From NCBI GenBank assembly GCA_002352225.1, contig DEIA01000025.1, forward strand, positions 3,296-23,700: a stretch of 20,405 bases of DNA. Reading direction: 5' to 3'. Origin of the DNA: Flammeovirgaceae bacterium UBA2786. GTDB taxonomy: Bacteria; Bacteroidota; Bacteroidia; Cytophagales; Cyclobacteriaceae. Positions 6,813 through 13,882 of this stretch are shown one piece after another. The position numbers and the translations under genes were made by a program. The notes under the pieces are model-generated. The model had not been told where the DNA came from. It was given only the letters and a program-made list of their open reading frames with translations, and did not search any database. Position 1 is the stretch's first letter. Every line of letters begins with the position of its first letter.

Positions 6813-7757
6813 ATGAAAAGTTTAAAGAAATATATAATTGTAATGATTGCTTCAGTAGGCATCATTACCTCCTGTAAGGATGAAAGCCTGCAGGTTGTGC
6901 CCGAATGGGAAACCGGTGTGCACGGATTTGCCACGGTAACAAGTGCCAATTCAGATCTGTTGTATAATGATCCTGCCGTAGATGTGGATATCGATTTAAA
7001 GTGGATATCTATTGATGGCAAAGTTACCGTTAACAAAATGGAAGTTTTCGTTTTGTTTGATGAGGCATACGTAGATGTAGATGGAAACCCCAAGGTGGCC
7101 TCTCATGGTGGCACGAAAGGAAAGTTGCTGAAAACCTTTGAAGGAGCAGCAGTACCTGCCAATCGCACCAATGTAAGTTTTTCTGTAAGCCAGGCCGAAG
7201 TTTACAACTTGTATCAGGCCTCAACATTTGATTATGGAAATGGGTCAGTCAATGTGTTTACAAATCCTGAAAAACCCCAGCGAAATGCAACGCAACGGTT
7301 TATGTGGGATGATGTGCTGACAGTAAAATGGACATTTACCGCAGATGATGGCCGGGTATTTAGCTCATGGGCTCCTTCTGTTTGTACAGAATTTCCCGGA
7401 GCCAATTGCGAAAGAGCGATTGGTGTGGGTTGTGCAACGGCAATAACTAATCCAGGGGCAAATGGCGGACAATATCAAATATCCATGACTGATCTTTACG
7501 GAGATGGCTGGAATGGAGCCGCTATAAGTGTTAACGAGGATGGGGTTATTACGAATTATACCATAGCTAATGGGGCATCTTCAATCGTAACTCATCAAGC
7601 AGCACCGGGAGCGGTTAGTCTTACCTTTACATTTGTTAGTGGAGATTGGGATTCGGAAGTAGTGTTCCAGATCAAATCGCCAAAGGGCAATGTAATTGCC
7701 AGCGCTGGACCTTCACCGGCACCAGGGCCAATTAAATTGAACCTGTGTCTTGAATAA
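6813..7757 (+). CDS. Predicted lipoprotein of the susCD operon with a DxYGDGWNG domain
   Basis: This 314-residue protein is the third gene of the SusC-SusD operon and fills the SusE/SusF position, but I do not recognise it as either. The signal peptide ends in a lipobox IITSC, giving lipid attachment at Cys21, so it is probably in the outer membrane and surface-exposed. The middle (about 22-200) looks beta-rich and resembles no family I can name. The C-terminal part (about 208-314) starts near a Cys in VGCATAITN, carries DLYGDGWNGAAISV (227-240), and ends with another Cys (NLCLE), which could form a disulfide. The YGDGWNG motif recurs in secreted proteins of Bacteroidota; I infer a carbohydrate- or surface-binding beta-sandwich. 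It may help capture the transporter's substrate. A strong terminator follows 15 bp after the stop codon. Confidence 0.8.
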   Translation: MKSLKKYIIVMIASVGIITSCKDESLQVVPEWETGVHGFATVTSANSDLLYNDPAVDVDIDLKWISIDGKVTVNKMEVFVLFDEAYVDVDGNPKVASHGGTKGKLLKTFEGAAVPANRTNVSFSVSQAEVYNLYQASTFDYGNGSVNVFTNPEKPQRNATQRFMWDDVLTVKWTFTADDGRVFSSWAPSVCTEFPGANCERAIGVGCATAITNPGANGGQYQISMTDLYGDGWNGAAISVNEDGVITNYTIANGASSIVTHQAAPGAVSLTFTFVSGDWDSEVVFQIKSPKGNVIASAGPSPAPGPIKLNLCLE

Positions 7758-7771
7758 GCGGTATTATGTTT

Positions 7772-7804
7772 AAAAAAAGGCTGCCACTGGCAGCCTTTTT
7801 TTTT
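7772..7804 (+). terminator. Intrinsic terminator of the susC-susD operon
   Basis: AAAAAAAGGCTGCC (7772-7785) pairs with GGCAGCCTTTTTTT (7789-7802) around an ACT loop and ends in a run of nine T. The A-run on the left means it could also stop transcription from the other strand. It separates the uptake operon from the arylsulfotransferase-like gene. Confidence 0.93.
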
Positions 7805-7841
7805 AAAGCTCATTACCTTGTTAAATACTTTAGTTATCGTG

Positions 7842-9485
7842 ATGATGAAATTTGAACTTCGAATCTTATTGGTTGTGATTGGTGGTTTGCTTTCTGTGTC
7901 AGGATTAAGCCAACCACAGAAGATTGCCGGTCCTTTAATCCTTAAAGAAGGCGTTACAGAAGGTTACACATTGTTTGCACCATTAAACACAAAATTCACA
8001 TATCTGATTGATAACTGTGGTCGACTAATTAACAAATGGAATAGCAATTTCAATCCGGGAAACACAGCTTACTTAATGCCTAATGGAAACTTGGTGCGCA
8101 CAAAAATACTTCCGAATTCCACCATTACAGGTGGAGGTGGAGGTGGAGGCGTTGAATTGTTTGACTGGAATTCAAACTTACTTTGGTCATTCGAATTGAA
8201 TACGGACCTGTTGAGGCTTCATCACGACATTAAGTTTTTGCCCAATGGAAATATTTTGATGATTGTTTGGGAAGTCCGTACTCAGGAAGAAGCACTTGCT
8301 GCTGGCCGGAAACCTGAATTGATTCCTTCGAATGGAATCATTTGGTCGGAACGGATTATTGAAGTAAAGCCAATACCCCCCAGTAATTATGAAATTGTTT
8401 GGCAGTGGAATTTGTGGGATCATTTGATTCAGGATTTTGACAACACTAAATCTGGATTTGGTGTGGTTAGCGAACACCCCGAGCGAGTAGATGTGAATTA
8501 TGTAACGAATGTTATTTCTGATTGGATACATGCTAATGCCATCGATTATAATGAAGCATTAGACCAGATTGTACTTAGCTCACCATTCCTGAATGAACTT
8601 TGGGTAATTGATCACAGCACAACCACCGCTCAGGCCGCCACCAGTTTGGGTGGAAACTCTGGAAAGGGAGGAGACCTGCTTTATAGGTGGGGAAATCCAA
8701 AAGTTTATAAACAAGGATCTGACGATGATAAAAGACTTTTTGGCCAACATGATGTGCATTGGATTAATGAAGGAGAATTCGAAGGAATGATAATGGCATT
8801 CAATAACAATAAAGGAAGTAATTTTTCAAGTGTGGACATTATAAACCCGCCCGTAGATAATCAGGGTCGATACGCGTTAACCTCAGAACGTTTTGGTCCG
8901 GAACAGCCAGTTTTTTCATATACCGCAACACCAAAAGAGAATTTATTTTCGAATATAATGGCAGGAGCAGAAATTCAACCAAACGGAAATCTGTTAATCT
9001 GTTCATCTCGGCAAGGAGTTTTTTTTGAAGTAACAAACCAAGGTGATACCGTTTGGTTTTATAAGAGTCCGGTTACTACAAACGGAATAGTAGGTAGGGA
9101 TTTAATAACAACAGACCCAGGGTATAATAATGATTTGAATTTCAGAACAATCAAATACCCATTAAATTATGGAGCATTTGCAGGCCGAACAATTATTCCG
9201 GGCGAACCGATAGAAGGCGAACCATGGGCATGTAATGTAACTACATCGGCCAACGAATCAGATGAAATAGTAGTATACCCTAATCCGTCAGCTGGGTTTG
9301 TAAAAGTGAGTATTCCTTATTCAGAAACATCTATAGAGGCAACGATATTTAATGTGCATGGCGTGCAACTCGCAAAGCAGCATGGTACTAACGAGTTTGT
9401 TTTTGATATAAGTGAGTTACCACCGGCCGTTTATATTCTAAAGGTGGGCACCAATACGATAAAAATTATTAAAGAAAAGAATTGA
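7842..9485 (+). CDS. Secreted arylsulfotransferase-like beta-propeller with T9SS sorting domain
   Basis: This 547-residue protein looks like a member of the arylsulfotransferase (ASST) superfamily exported by the type IX secretion system. I start it at the ATG at 7842 (7845 is equally possible); an upstream TTG at 7818 would put extra residues before a clean signal peptide, which ends near VSGLSQ. The propeller body has repeated blade motifs of the form YLMPNGNLV, FLPNGNILM and IQPNGNLLI. It also has conserved histidines in LHHDIKF (127-128), DWIHANAIDY (His230) and FGQHDVHWI (303 and 306), and Arg390 in CSSRQG; ASST enzymes use several such histidines plus an arginine. Residues 97-103 are seven glycines encoded by three GGTGGA repeats plus GGC. 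The last 73 residues (about 475-547), starting VVYPNPSAG and ending VYILKVGTNTIKII, are a type A T9SS tail. Activity and substrate are unproven; a purely structural propeller is possible. It is convergent with accD. Confidence 0.82.
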   Translation: MMKFELRILLVVIGGLLSVSGLSQPQKIAGPLILKEGVTEGYTLFAPLNTKFTYLIDNCGRLINKWNSNFNPGNTAYLMPNGNLVRTKILPNSTITGGGGGGGVELFDWNSNLLWSFELNTDLLRLHHDIKFLPNGNILMIVWEVRTQEEALAAGRKPELIPSNGIIWSERIIEVKPIPPSNYEIVWQWNLWDHLIQDFDNTKSGFGVVSEHPERVDVNYVTNVISDWIHANAIDYNEALDQIVLSSPFLNELWVIDHSTTTAQAATSLGGNSGKGGDLLYRWGNPKVYKQGSDDDKRLFGQHDVHWINEGEFEGMIMAFNNNKGSNFSSVDIINPPVDNQGRYALTSERFGPEQPVFSYTATPKENLFSNIMAGAEIQPNGNLLICSSRQGVFFEVTNQGDTVWFYKSPVTTNGIVGRDLITTDPGYNNDLNFRTIKYPLNYGAFAGRTIIPGEPIEGEPWACNVTTSANESDEIVVYPNPSAGFVKVSIPYSETSIEATIFNVHGVQLAKQHGTNEFVFDISELPPAVYILKVGTNTIKIIKEKN

Positions 9486-9501
9486 ATGATTAGCTAATCA
9501 T
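9486..9501. repeat. 16-bp perfect palindrome between convergent stop codons
   Basis: ATGATTAGCTAATCAT at 9486-9501 is exactly self-complementary. It fills the 4-bp gap between the convergent genes and covers the accD stop codon. As RNA it would form only a weak six-pair hairpin with no T-tract, so it is at best a poor terminator. Confidence 0.5.
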
Positions 9502-10329
9502 CTTCAACAGCAAACTCAATCTACTCTTCAAATTCCTCCGGTCCACAATAAAATCCAGAAAGCCGTGGTCAAGTACAAACTCTGAACTTTGAAAGCCCTT
9601 TGGCAAGTCTTTGCCAATCGTTTCGCGTATTACGCGCGGGCCGGCAAAGCCAATCAAAGCGTTGGGTTCGGCAATGTTAAAATCGCCAAGCATAGCGTAC
9701 GATGCCGTTACACCGCCTGTTGTAGGGTCGGTTAGAAGTGAGATGTAGGGAATTTTGGCCTGATCAAGCAAAGCAATTTTAGCTGATGTTTTTGCCATTT
9801 GCATTAGTGAGAGCCCGGCCTCCATCATGCGCGCTCCACCCGAGCGGGAGATCATCAAAAATGGCTTTTTGGTTTTCAGGCTATGATCCATGGCGCGTGC
9901 AATCTTTTCGCCCACTACCGAGCCCATCGAACCGCCAATAAAACTAAAGTCCATACAGGCAATGGTAATGTCAAGCCCGTTCATTTTACCATAGGCTGTG
10001 CGTACTGCATCTTTTAAATTTACCTTAGCCTGTGATTCTTTAATTCGTTTGGGATAGGGTTTAGTGTCGGTAAACTTAAGTGGGTCGCCCGATTCCATAT
10101 TGACATCTAACTCGGTGAATTCATTGTTGTCAAACAAGATTTCAAAGTACTCCTGCGACCCAATTTTCACATGATACTCTTCTTCCGGAACAACATACGC
10201 ATTGTTCTTTAGCTCGCGCGTATGTACAATTTTGCCACCGGGCGATTTAAACCATAATCCATCCGGTACTTCCCGCTTCGATTCGGTGGGGGTAAGTATT
10301 CCTTTATCTGTACGCTTAAACCAAGGCAT
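9490..10329 (-). CDS. accD: Acetyl-CoA carboxylase carboxyltransferase, beta subunit (zinc-ribbon cysteines absent)
   Basis: With AccA, this 279-residue protein transfers the carboxyl group from biotin on AccB to acetyl-CoA, the first committed step of fatty-acid synthesis. It opens MPWFKRTDKGI, as AccD of Bacteroidota does. The carboxyltransferase core of the crotonase fold shows DFSFIGGSMGSVVGEKIARA, SRSGGARMMEAGLSLMQMAK and DPTTGGVTASYAMLGD, then FAGPRVIRETIGKDLPKGFQ. The N-terminal zinc ribbon of E. coli AccD (two CxxC pairs) is degenerate: the cysteine positions read Ser29, Gly32, Val47 and Glu50. To my knowledge this loss is common in the phylum. It lies downstream of the aldolase gene on the same strand, 73 bp away across a terminator, and I see no clear promoter of its own, so it may depend on read-through or on a degenerate promoter. 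Confidence 0.96.
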   Translation of the reverse strand: MPWFKRTDKGILTPTESKREVPDGLWFKSPGGKIVHTRELKNNAYVVPEEEYHVKIGSQEYFEILFDNNEFTELDVNMESGDPLKFTDTKPYPKRIKESQAKVNLKDAVRTAYGKMNGLDITIACMDFSFIGGSMGSVVGEKIARAMDHSLKTKKPFLMISRSGGARMMEAGLSLMQMAKTSAKIALLDQAKIPYISLLTDPTTGGVTASYAMLGDFNIAEPNALIGFAGPRVIRETIGKDLPKGFQSSEFVLDHGFLDFIVDRRNLKSRLSLLLKMIS

Positions 10330-10350
10330 CAGGTTAAAAATTTTAATGTG

Positions 10351-10386
10351 GTTATAAAAACAAATGCCGATGAATATTCATCGGCA
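10351..10386 (-). terminator. Intrinsic terminator of the aldolase gene
   Basis: A perfect 22-base self-complementary stretch (10365-10386, arms TGCCGATGAAT/ATTCATCGGCA) forms a GC-capped hairpin. On the minus strand it is followed by TTTGTTTTTATAAC. It begins 16 bp after the aldolase stop codon and 21 bp before the end of the accD upstream gap, so it should limit read-through into accD. Confidence 0.85.
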
Positions 10387-10402
10387 CGTAATTCAATTTG
10401 TA

Positions 10403-11476
10403 TCAGGCGATATCAATTGATTTATCAAGATAAACATCCTGTATCGCATTCAGAATTTCAACACCTTCCTTAACCGGTCGCTGGAAAGCCTTGCGCCCGG
10501 AGATGAGGCCCATACCACCGGCACGTTTGTTAACAACGGCTGTGCGTACAGCATCGGCCATATCGCTTGCCCCTTTAGAGTCGCCACCAGAGTTAATCAA
10601 TCCTGCACGACCCATATAACAATTGGCCACCTGGTAGCGGCACAAATCAATGGGATGATCGGACGTTAATTCGGTATAGATTTTTTCATCTAATTTTCCG
10701 TAGCTGCTTCCGCCCGTGTTCAATGCTTTATAACCACCGTTATTCTCGGCAAGTTTTTGTTTTATAATATCGGCCTGGATAGTAACGCCCAGATGGTTGG
10801 CTTGGCCGGTTAAATCGGCAGATACGTGGTAATCAACTCCATCTTTTTTGAAGGCATTATTACGCGTATAGCACCACAAAATGGTTGCCATACCTAATTC
10901 GTGAGCACGCTCAAAAGCTTTAGCTACTTCCTGAATCTGACGGGTAGAATTATCCGATCCGAAATAAATGGTTGCACCTACTGCTACAGCGCCTAAGTTC
11001 CAGGCATCGTCAACGGATCCAAACATGATTTGATCGGCTTTGTTCGGATAGGTTAGTAATTCGTTATGATTGATTTTTACAATGAACGGAATTCTGTGTG
11101 CATACTTGCGCGACATCAGGGCAAGGCCACCATACGTTGTAGCTACAGCATTGCAACCGCCCTCAATAGCAAGCTTTACTATATTTTCCGGATCGAAATA
11201 GATGGGGTTTTTAGCAAAGGATGCACCGGCACTATGTTCAATTCCCTGATCGATGGGAAGAATGGAGAGATATCCGGTTCTGCCTAATCGCCCGGTATCA
11301 AATAGCGTTTGCAGGCTGCGCAAAGTCTGTGTATTACGGCTGGATTGGGTAAAAATTCTTTCAACGAAATCAGGCCCGGGAAGATGGAGCTGACTTTTAT
11401 TAATGGTTTTACTTTTGTGAGTTAGTAGAGAGTCTGCGTCTTTACCCAATAATGCACTAATGTTCAGGTTTGCCAT
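10403..11476 (-). CDS. fbaB: Class I fructose-bisphosphate aldolase (DhnA/FbaB type)
   Basis: This 357-residue enzyme cleaves fructose 1,6-bisphosphate to dihydroxyacetone phosphate and glyceraldehyde 3-phosphate, or the reverse, through a lysine Schiff base. The sequence closely resembles E. coli FbaB: GYLSILPIDQGIEHSAGASF (68-87), AVATTYGGLALMSRKYA (110-126), NCYMGRAGLINSGGDSKGA and NKRAGGMGLISGRKAFQRP. Lys239 in QADIIKQK is the best candidate for the Schiff-base residue, by family position. I start at the ATG at 11476 (MANLNISALLGK). A longer in-frame extension to a GTG at 11566 would run through the rplS terminator and upstream of the gene's own promoter, so I reject it. The gene has a promoter at 11498-11528 and a terminator at 10351-10386, so it is probably monocistronic. 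Confidence 0.95.
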   Translation of the reverse strand: MANLNISALLGKDADSLLTHKSKTINKSQLHLPGPDFVERIFTQSSRNTQTLRSLQTLFDTGRLGRTGYLSILPIDQGIEHSAGASFAKNPIYFDPENIVKLAIEGGCNAVATTYGGLALMSRKYAHRIPFIVKINHNELLTYPNKADQIMFGSVDDAWNLGAVAVGATIYFGSDNSTRQIQEVAKAFERAHELGMATILWCYTRNNAFKKDGVDYHVSADLTGQANHLGVTIQADIIKQKLAENNGGYKALNTGGSSYGKLDEKIYTELTSDHPIDLCRYQVANCYMGRAGLINSGGDSKGASDMADAVRTAVVNKRAGGMGLISGRKAFQRPVKEGVEILNAIQDVYLDKSIDIA

Positions 11477-11497
11477 AATTTCATTTGAGATGAGCGG

Positions 11498-11528
11498 CAA
11501 ATATAGGTTTATGGGTCCGTTTGTGCAA
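11498..11528 (-). promoter_or_regulatory. fbaB promoter
   Basis: On the minus strand TTG (11528-11526), a 20-bp spacer and TATATTTG (11505-11498) match the Bacteroidota consensus, with a perfect -7 box. The bases after the -7 box are CCGCTC, not the CAGTCC of the ribosomal-protein promoters. The ATG at 11476 lies 21 nt further on, which supports that start. Confidence 0.7.
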
Positions 11529-11550
11529 TGCGATGTAGGATATGGGGCAT

Positions 11551-11590
11551 GAATGAAAAAACCCACTCCAGTTACTGGAATGGGCCTTTT
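11551..11590 (-). terminator. Intrinsic terminator after rplS
   Basis: On the minus strand CCCATTCCAG, a TAA loop and CTGGAGTGGG form a ten-position stem with one mismatch, flanked by A-rich sequence upstream and TTTTTTCATTC downstream. It lies 29-68 bp past the rplS stop codon and closes the rpsP-rimM-trmD-rplS cluster before the fbaB promoter. Confidence 0.85.
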
Positions 11591-11618
11591 TATAGACTTA
11601 AATTGTAATATTAAGTAC

Positions 11619-11981
11619 TTATTTGGTAGCCAGTTTTTCTTTAATTCTGGCAGATTTGCCCTGACGACCTTTCAGGTAATACAATTTGGCTCTGCGTACT
11701 TTACCCGCTTTTATAAACTCGATTTTATCGATGCTTGGGCTAAGAAGAGGGAAGATACGCTCTACACCAACACCATTTGATACTTTGCGAACAGAGAAAC
11801 TCTCACCATTAGTGCCTTTTCCTCTTCTATAAAGAACTACACCTTGAAATTGCTGGATACGCTCCTTGTTCCCCTCACTAATCTTTACGTGAATATTAAG
11901 GGTATCGCCCGGCTTAAAATCGGGGATATTAGTGCGTTTTGCTGCTAATTCTGCTTCTACTTCTTTTATTAAATCGGCCAT
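11619..11981 (-). CDS. rplS: 50S ribosomal protein L19
   Basis: This encodes bL19, 120 residues, at the 30S-50S interface. The start is the ATG at 11981 (MADLIKEVEAELAAK). An apparent longer frame begins with a TTG that is part of the -7 box of its own promoter, so that extension is not coding. Family blocks are FKPGDTLNIHVKISEG (22-37), RIQQFQGVVLYRRG (41-54), SVRKVSNGVGVERIFPLLSP (63-82) and the basic tail GKVRRAKLYYLKGRQGKSAR (93-112). It is the last gene of the conserved order rpsP-rimM-trmD-rplS. The 75-bp gap after trmD carries a ribosomal-protein-type promoter, so rplS can be expressed independently of trmD. Confidence 0.97.
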   Translation of the reverse strand: MADLIKEVEAELAAKRTNIPDFKPGDTLNIHVKISEGNKERIQQFQGVVLYRRGKGTNGESFSVRKVSNGVGVERIFPLLSPSIDKIEFIKAGKVRRAKLYYLKGRQGKSARIKEKLATK

Positions 11982-12002
11982 AACGCTCGGTCTTTTTAAA
12001 AT

Positions 12003-12039
12003 GGACTGCAAATATAGACGAATTGCCCGGAATACGCAG
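12003..12039 (-). promoter_or_regulatory. rplS promoter with CAGTCC discriminator
   Basis: On the minus strand TATATTTG (12016-12009) is a perfect -7 box and is followed directly by CAGTCC (12008-12003), identical to the rplU and rpsP promoters. The -33 box is weak (CTG at 12039-12037, 20-bp spacer). The rplS ATG follows 21 nt downstream. It lies inside the trmD-rplS gap. Confidence 0.7.
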
Positions 12040-12056
12040 ATTGGGTCCGATATTTT

Positions 12057-12737
12057 TTAGGAGTTCCTTAAAAGATCTGGCCTTCTGTTTTTAGTCCTTT
12101 CCAATGATTTTTCATATTTCCATTGGGCAATTTTGGCTTCATGACCGGAAAGAAGCACTTCCGGAACCTTCCAGCCTTTGTATTCTGCCGGGCGGGTATA
12201 AACGGGTGGGGCTACCAGCCCATCCTGAAAGGAATCGGTAAGGGCAGAAGTTTCGTCATTTAAAACACCGGGCAATAACCGGATTACAGCATCCGCCACC
12301 ACCGCAGCGGCCAACTCGCCACCTGAGAGTACATAATTGCCAATACTGATTTCGCGGGTGATGAGGTGTTCCCGAACGCGTTCGTCCACACCTTTATAAT
12401 GACCACAAAGTAGAATTAGATTTTTTTTCAGACTTAATTCGTTCGCGATAGTTTGAGTTAGCATCTCACCATCCGGACTCATATAGATAATATCATCGTA
12501 TTGCCGTTTCGATTTCAACTCGGTAATACATCTATCAATCGGTTCAATCATCATCACCATACCAGCACCTCCGCCAAAGGCGTAGTCATCAGTTGTGCGA
12601 TGCTTGTTGTTGGCGTATTCGCGTAAATCAATAATCGATACCGTTACCAATTCTTTTTGCTGCGCACGTTTTAATATCGAATCTGAAAACGGACTCTCAA
12701 GTAATCGCGGCAAGCAGGTAATAATATCAATATGCAT
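12057..12737 (-). CDS. trmD: tRNA (guanine-N1)-methyltransferase
   Basis: TrmD uses S-adenosylmethionine to make m1G37 next to the anticodon of tRNAs, which prevents +1 frameshifting. The 226-residue length is close to the usual 230-250. It begins MHIDIITCLPRLLESPFSDS. The trefoil-knot SAM site is visible as LLCGHYKGVDERV (109-121) and ISIGNYVLSGGELA (130-143). RTTDDYAFGGGAGMVM (47-62) is the conserved N-terminal block. Asp168 in ALTDSFQDG matches the catalytic Asp of the family. The tail has LSGHEAKIAQWK and RRPDLL. It lies 13 bp downstream of rimM with no promoter visible between them, so the two are co-transcribed. Confidence 0.97.
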   Translation of the reverse strand: MHIDIITCLPRLLESPFSDSILKRAQQKELVTVSIIDLREYANNKHRTTDDYAFGGGAGMVMMIEPIDRCITELKSKRQYDDIIYMSPDGEMLTQTIANELSLKKNLILLCGHYKGVDERVREHLITREISIGNYVLSGGELAAAVVADAVIRLLPGVLNDETSALTDSFQDGLVAPPVYTRPAEYKGWKVPEVLLSGHEAKIAQWKYEKSLERTKNRRPDLLRNS

Positions 12738-12750
12738 AATCCGAATGTAC

Positions 12751-13260
12751 TTAAATCTCCAAAAATCCTTCTGGTAATTCTACTGCTATTCTCTTTTTCA
12801 GTTTATTAACAGATGTAATAAACGGCCCGTTTACCGGGATGAGGACTTCTTTACCCTTGTGGTCAAGTTGAATTAAACGACTTATACCTGATTGAATAAC
12901 ACCGGTAACCAAACCTAAAACCCCTGAAGCGGAATCTTCAACAGTAAAACCAATAATCTCATCGTTATAGAATTCCCCTCGTGGCAGCTTCGGCCTTATG
13001 GATTTATCGAGATACACACTGGCTCCCTTTAACCCTGCGGCTTGCTCGGGTGTGTTAACGTCTTCAAATTTTATAAATACTTTATCCTGCCGATCGGAAA
13101 AGCTTGTAATAAAATAGGGCACCAATGTGTTGCGTATATCCAAAAAGACCGTTTCAATAGCTTCCAGGTCGATAGCTTCGGTAATTACCAGGGTTACTTC
13201 GCCTTTAAGCCCATGCGTTTTGGCTACATACCCTATTTTATAACAAGAGTCTTTATTCAT
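12751..13260 (-). CDS. rimM: 16S rRNA processing / 30S maturation protein RimM
   Basis: RimM assists assembly of the 30S head by binding S19 and pre-16S rRNA. The 169-residue length is standard. The N-terminal RimM barrel shows YKIGYVAKTHGLKGEVTLVI (7-26) and PEQAAGLKGASVYLD (71-85). The C-terminal PRC-barrel shows GEFYNDEIIGFTV (95-107) and VLIPVNGPFI (139-148). The gene lies between rpsP and trmD, its usual neighbours. A terminator hairpin sits in the 66-bp gap after rpsP, ending about 10-17 bp before the rimM ATG, so rimM and trmD probably receive only the transcripts that read through it. I see no clear promoter of its own. Confidence 0.96.
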   Translation of the reverse strand: MNKDSCYKIGYVAKTHGLKGEVTLVITEAIDLEAIETVFLDIRNTLVPYFITSFSDRQDKVFIKFEDVNTPEQAAGLKGASVYLDKSIRPKLPRGEFYNDEIIGFTVEDSASGVLGLVTGVIQSGISRLIQLDHKGKEVLIPVNGPFITSVNKLKKRIAVELPEGFLEI

Positions 13261-13270
13261 ACAATGATTA

Positions 13271-13307
13271 TAAACAAAAAATGCCTCCGGAAATCAGAGG
13301 CATTTTT
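13271..13307 (-). terminator. Intrinsic terminator or attenuator between rpsP and rimM
   Basis: On the minus strand a perfect 11-bp stem (AAAAATGCCTC, 13307-13297, with GAGGCATTTTT, 13287-13277) closes a 9-nt loop and runs into TTTTTTGTTT. It starts 19 bp after the rpsP stop codon. It divides the ribosomal-protein gene from the two assembly and modification genes. Confidence 0.8.
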
Positions 13308-13326
13308 ATTACATATCGGATTTAGA

Positions 13327-13842
13327 TTATGCCTGTGGCTCAGCAGGTGTTTCCTCTGCTGGTGTTTCGGCAGGAGCAACTACAACCTCAGCCTTCTTAC
13401 GAATTGCCTCAGCGCGAGCTTCTTTAACTTTCGATTCAGCCTCTTTACGTGCCTTGGCAGCCGTTTGCTTAGCCTTAGCCAGCCCTTCAACCTTAGATTG
13501 AATTTTATCTTGTTTTGACTTTACCCATTCCGTTAATTTTGAATCGGCCTGTTCTTGTGTAATGGCTCCTTTTGCCACACCAAGTTGTAAGTGTCTGCGC
13601 AACATTACCCCGCGGTATGAAAGCATAGCGCGCACTGTATCGGAAGGTTGCGCACCTTTCATTAACCAATCAAAAGCCTTGTTATCATCTAAAATGATAG
13701 ATGCCGGTACGGTTAGAGGATTGTAGGTACCAATTTTTTCGATGAATTTGCCATCACGTGGCGAGCGCGAGTCTGCTACAACTACATCATAAAGAGAGAG
13801 TTTTTTCCGGCCTCTGCGCGCTAATCTGATTTTAACTGCCAT
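13327..13842 (-). CDS. rpsP: 30S ribosomal protein S16 with long C-terminal extension
   Basis: This encodes bS16, a 30S assembly protein. The first 80 or so residues are the usual S16 domain: MAVKIRLARRGRKKLSLYDV, VADSRSPRDGKFIEKIGTYN, and the WLMKGAQPSDTVRAMLSYRG region. The protein is 171 residues, about twice the E. coli length. Residues from about 100 onward are a Lys/Ala/Glu-rich tail likely to be helical, then a Pro/Ala/Glu end (VAPAETPAEETPAEPQA). Such tails are typical of S16 in Bacteroidota, and their role is not known to me. The ATG at 13842 follows a 40-nt leader from the promoter at 13883-13918. It heads the rpsP-rimM-trmD-rplS cluster and diverges from sucA. Confidence 0.97.
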   Translation of the reverse strand: MAVKIRLARRGRKKLSLYDVVVADSRSPRDGKFIEKIGTYNPLTVPASIILDDNKAFDWLMKGAQPSDTVRAMLSYRGVMLRRHLQLGVAKGAITQEQADSKLTEWVKSKQDKIQSKVEGLAKAKQTAAKARKEAESKVKEARAEAIRKKAEVVVAPAETPAEETPAEPQA

Positions 13843-13882
13843 TTTCTAAGTTTTTAAATGTTGGAACTCGTCCGTTTTTTAA

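Noticed and set aside
7818..7841. TTG start for the arylsulfotransferase-like gene
   Set aside because: It would add eight residues before the signal peptide; the ATG pair at 7842/7845 fits better.
11477..11566. 30-codon N-terminal extension of the aldolase from a GTG
   Set aside because: It runs through the rplS terminator and the aldolase's own promoter; FbaB homology begins at the ATG at 11476.
11982..12011. 10-codon N-terminal extension of L19
   Set aside because: Its TTG is part of the -7 promoter box, and L19 proteins begin at the internal Met.
13042..13518. 158-codon open frame on the plus strand
   Set aside because: It is antisense to rimM and rpsP, crosses their terminator, has Phe/Leu/Cys-rich composition typical of a shadow frame, and matches nothing.
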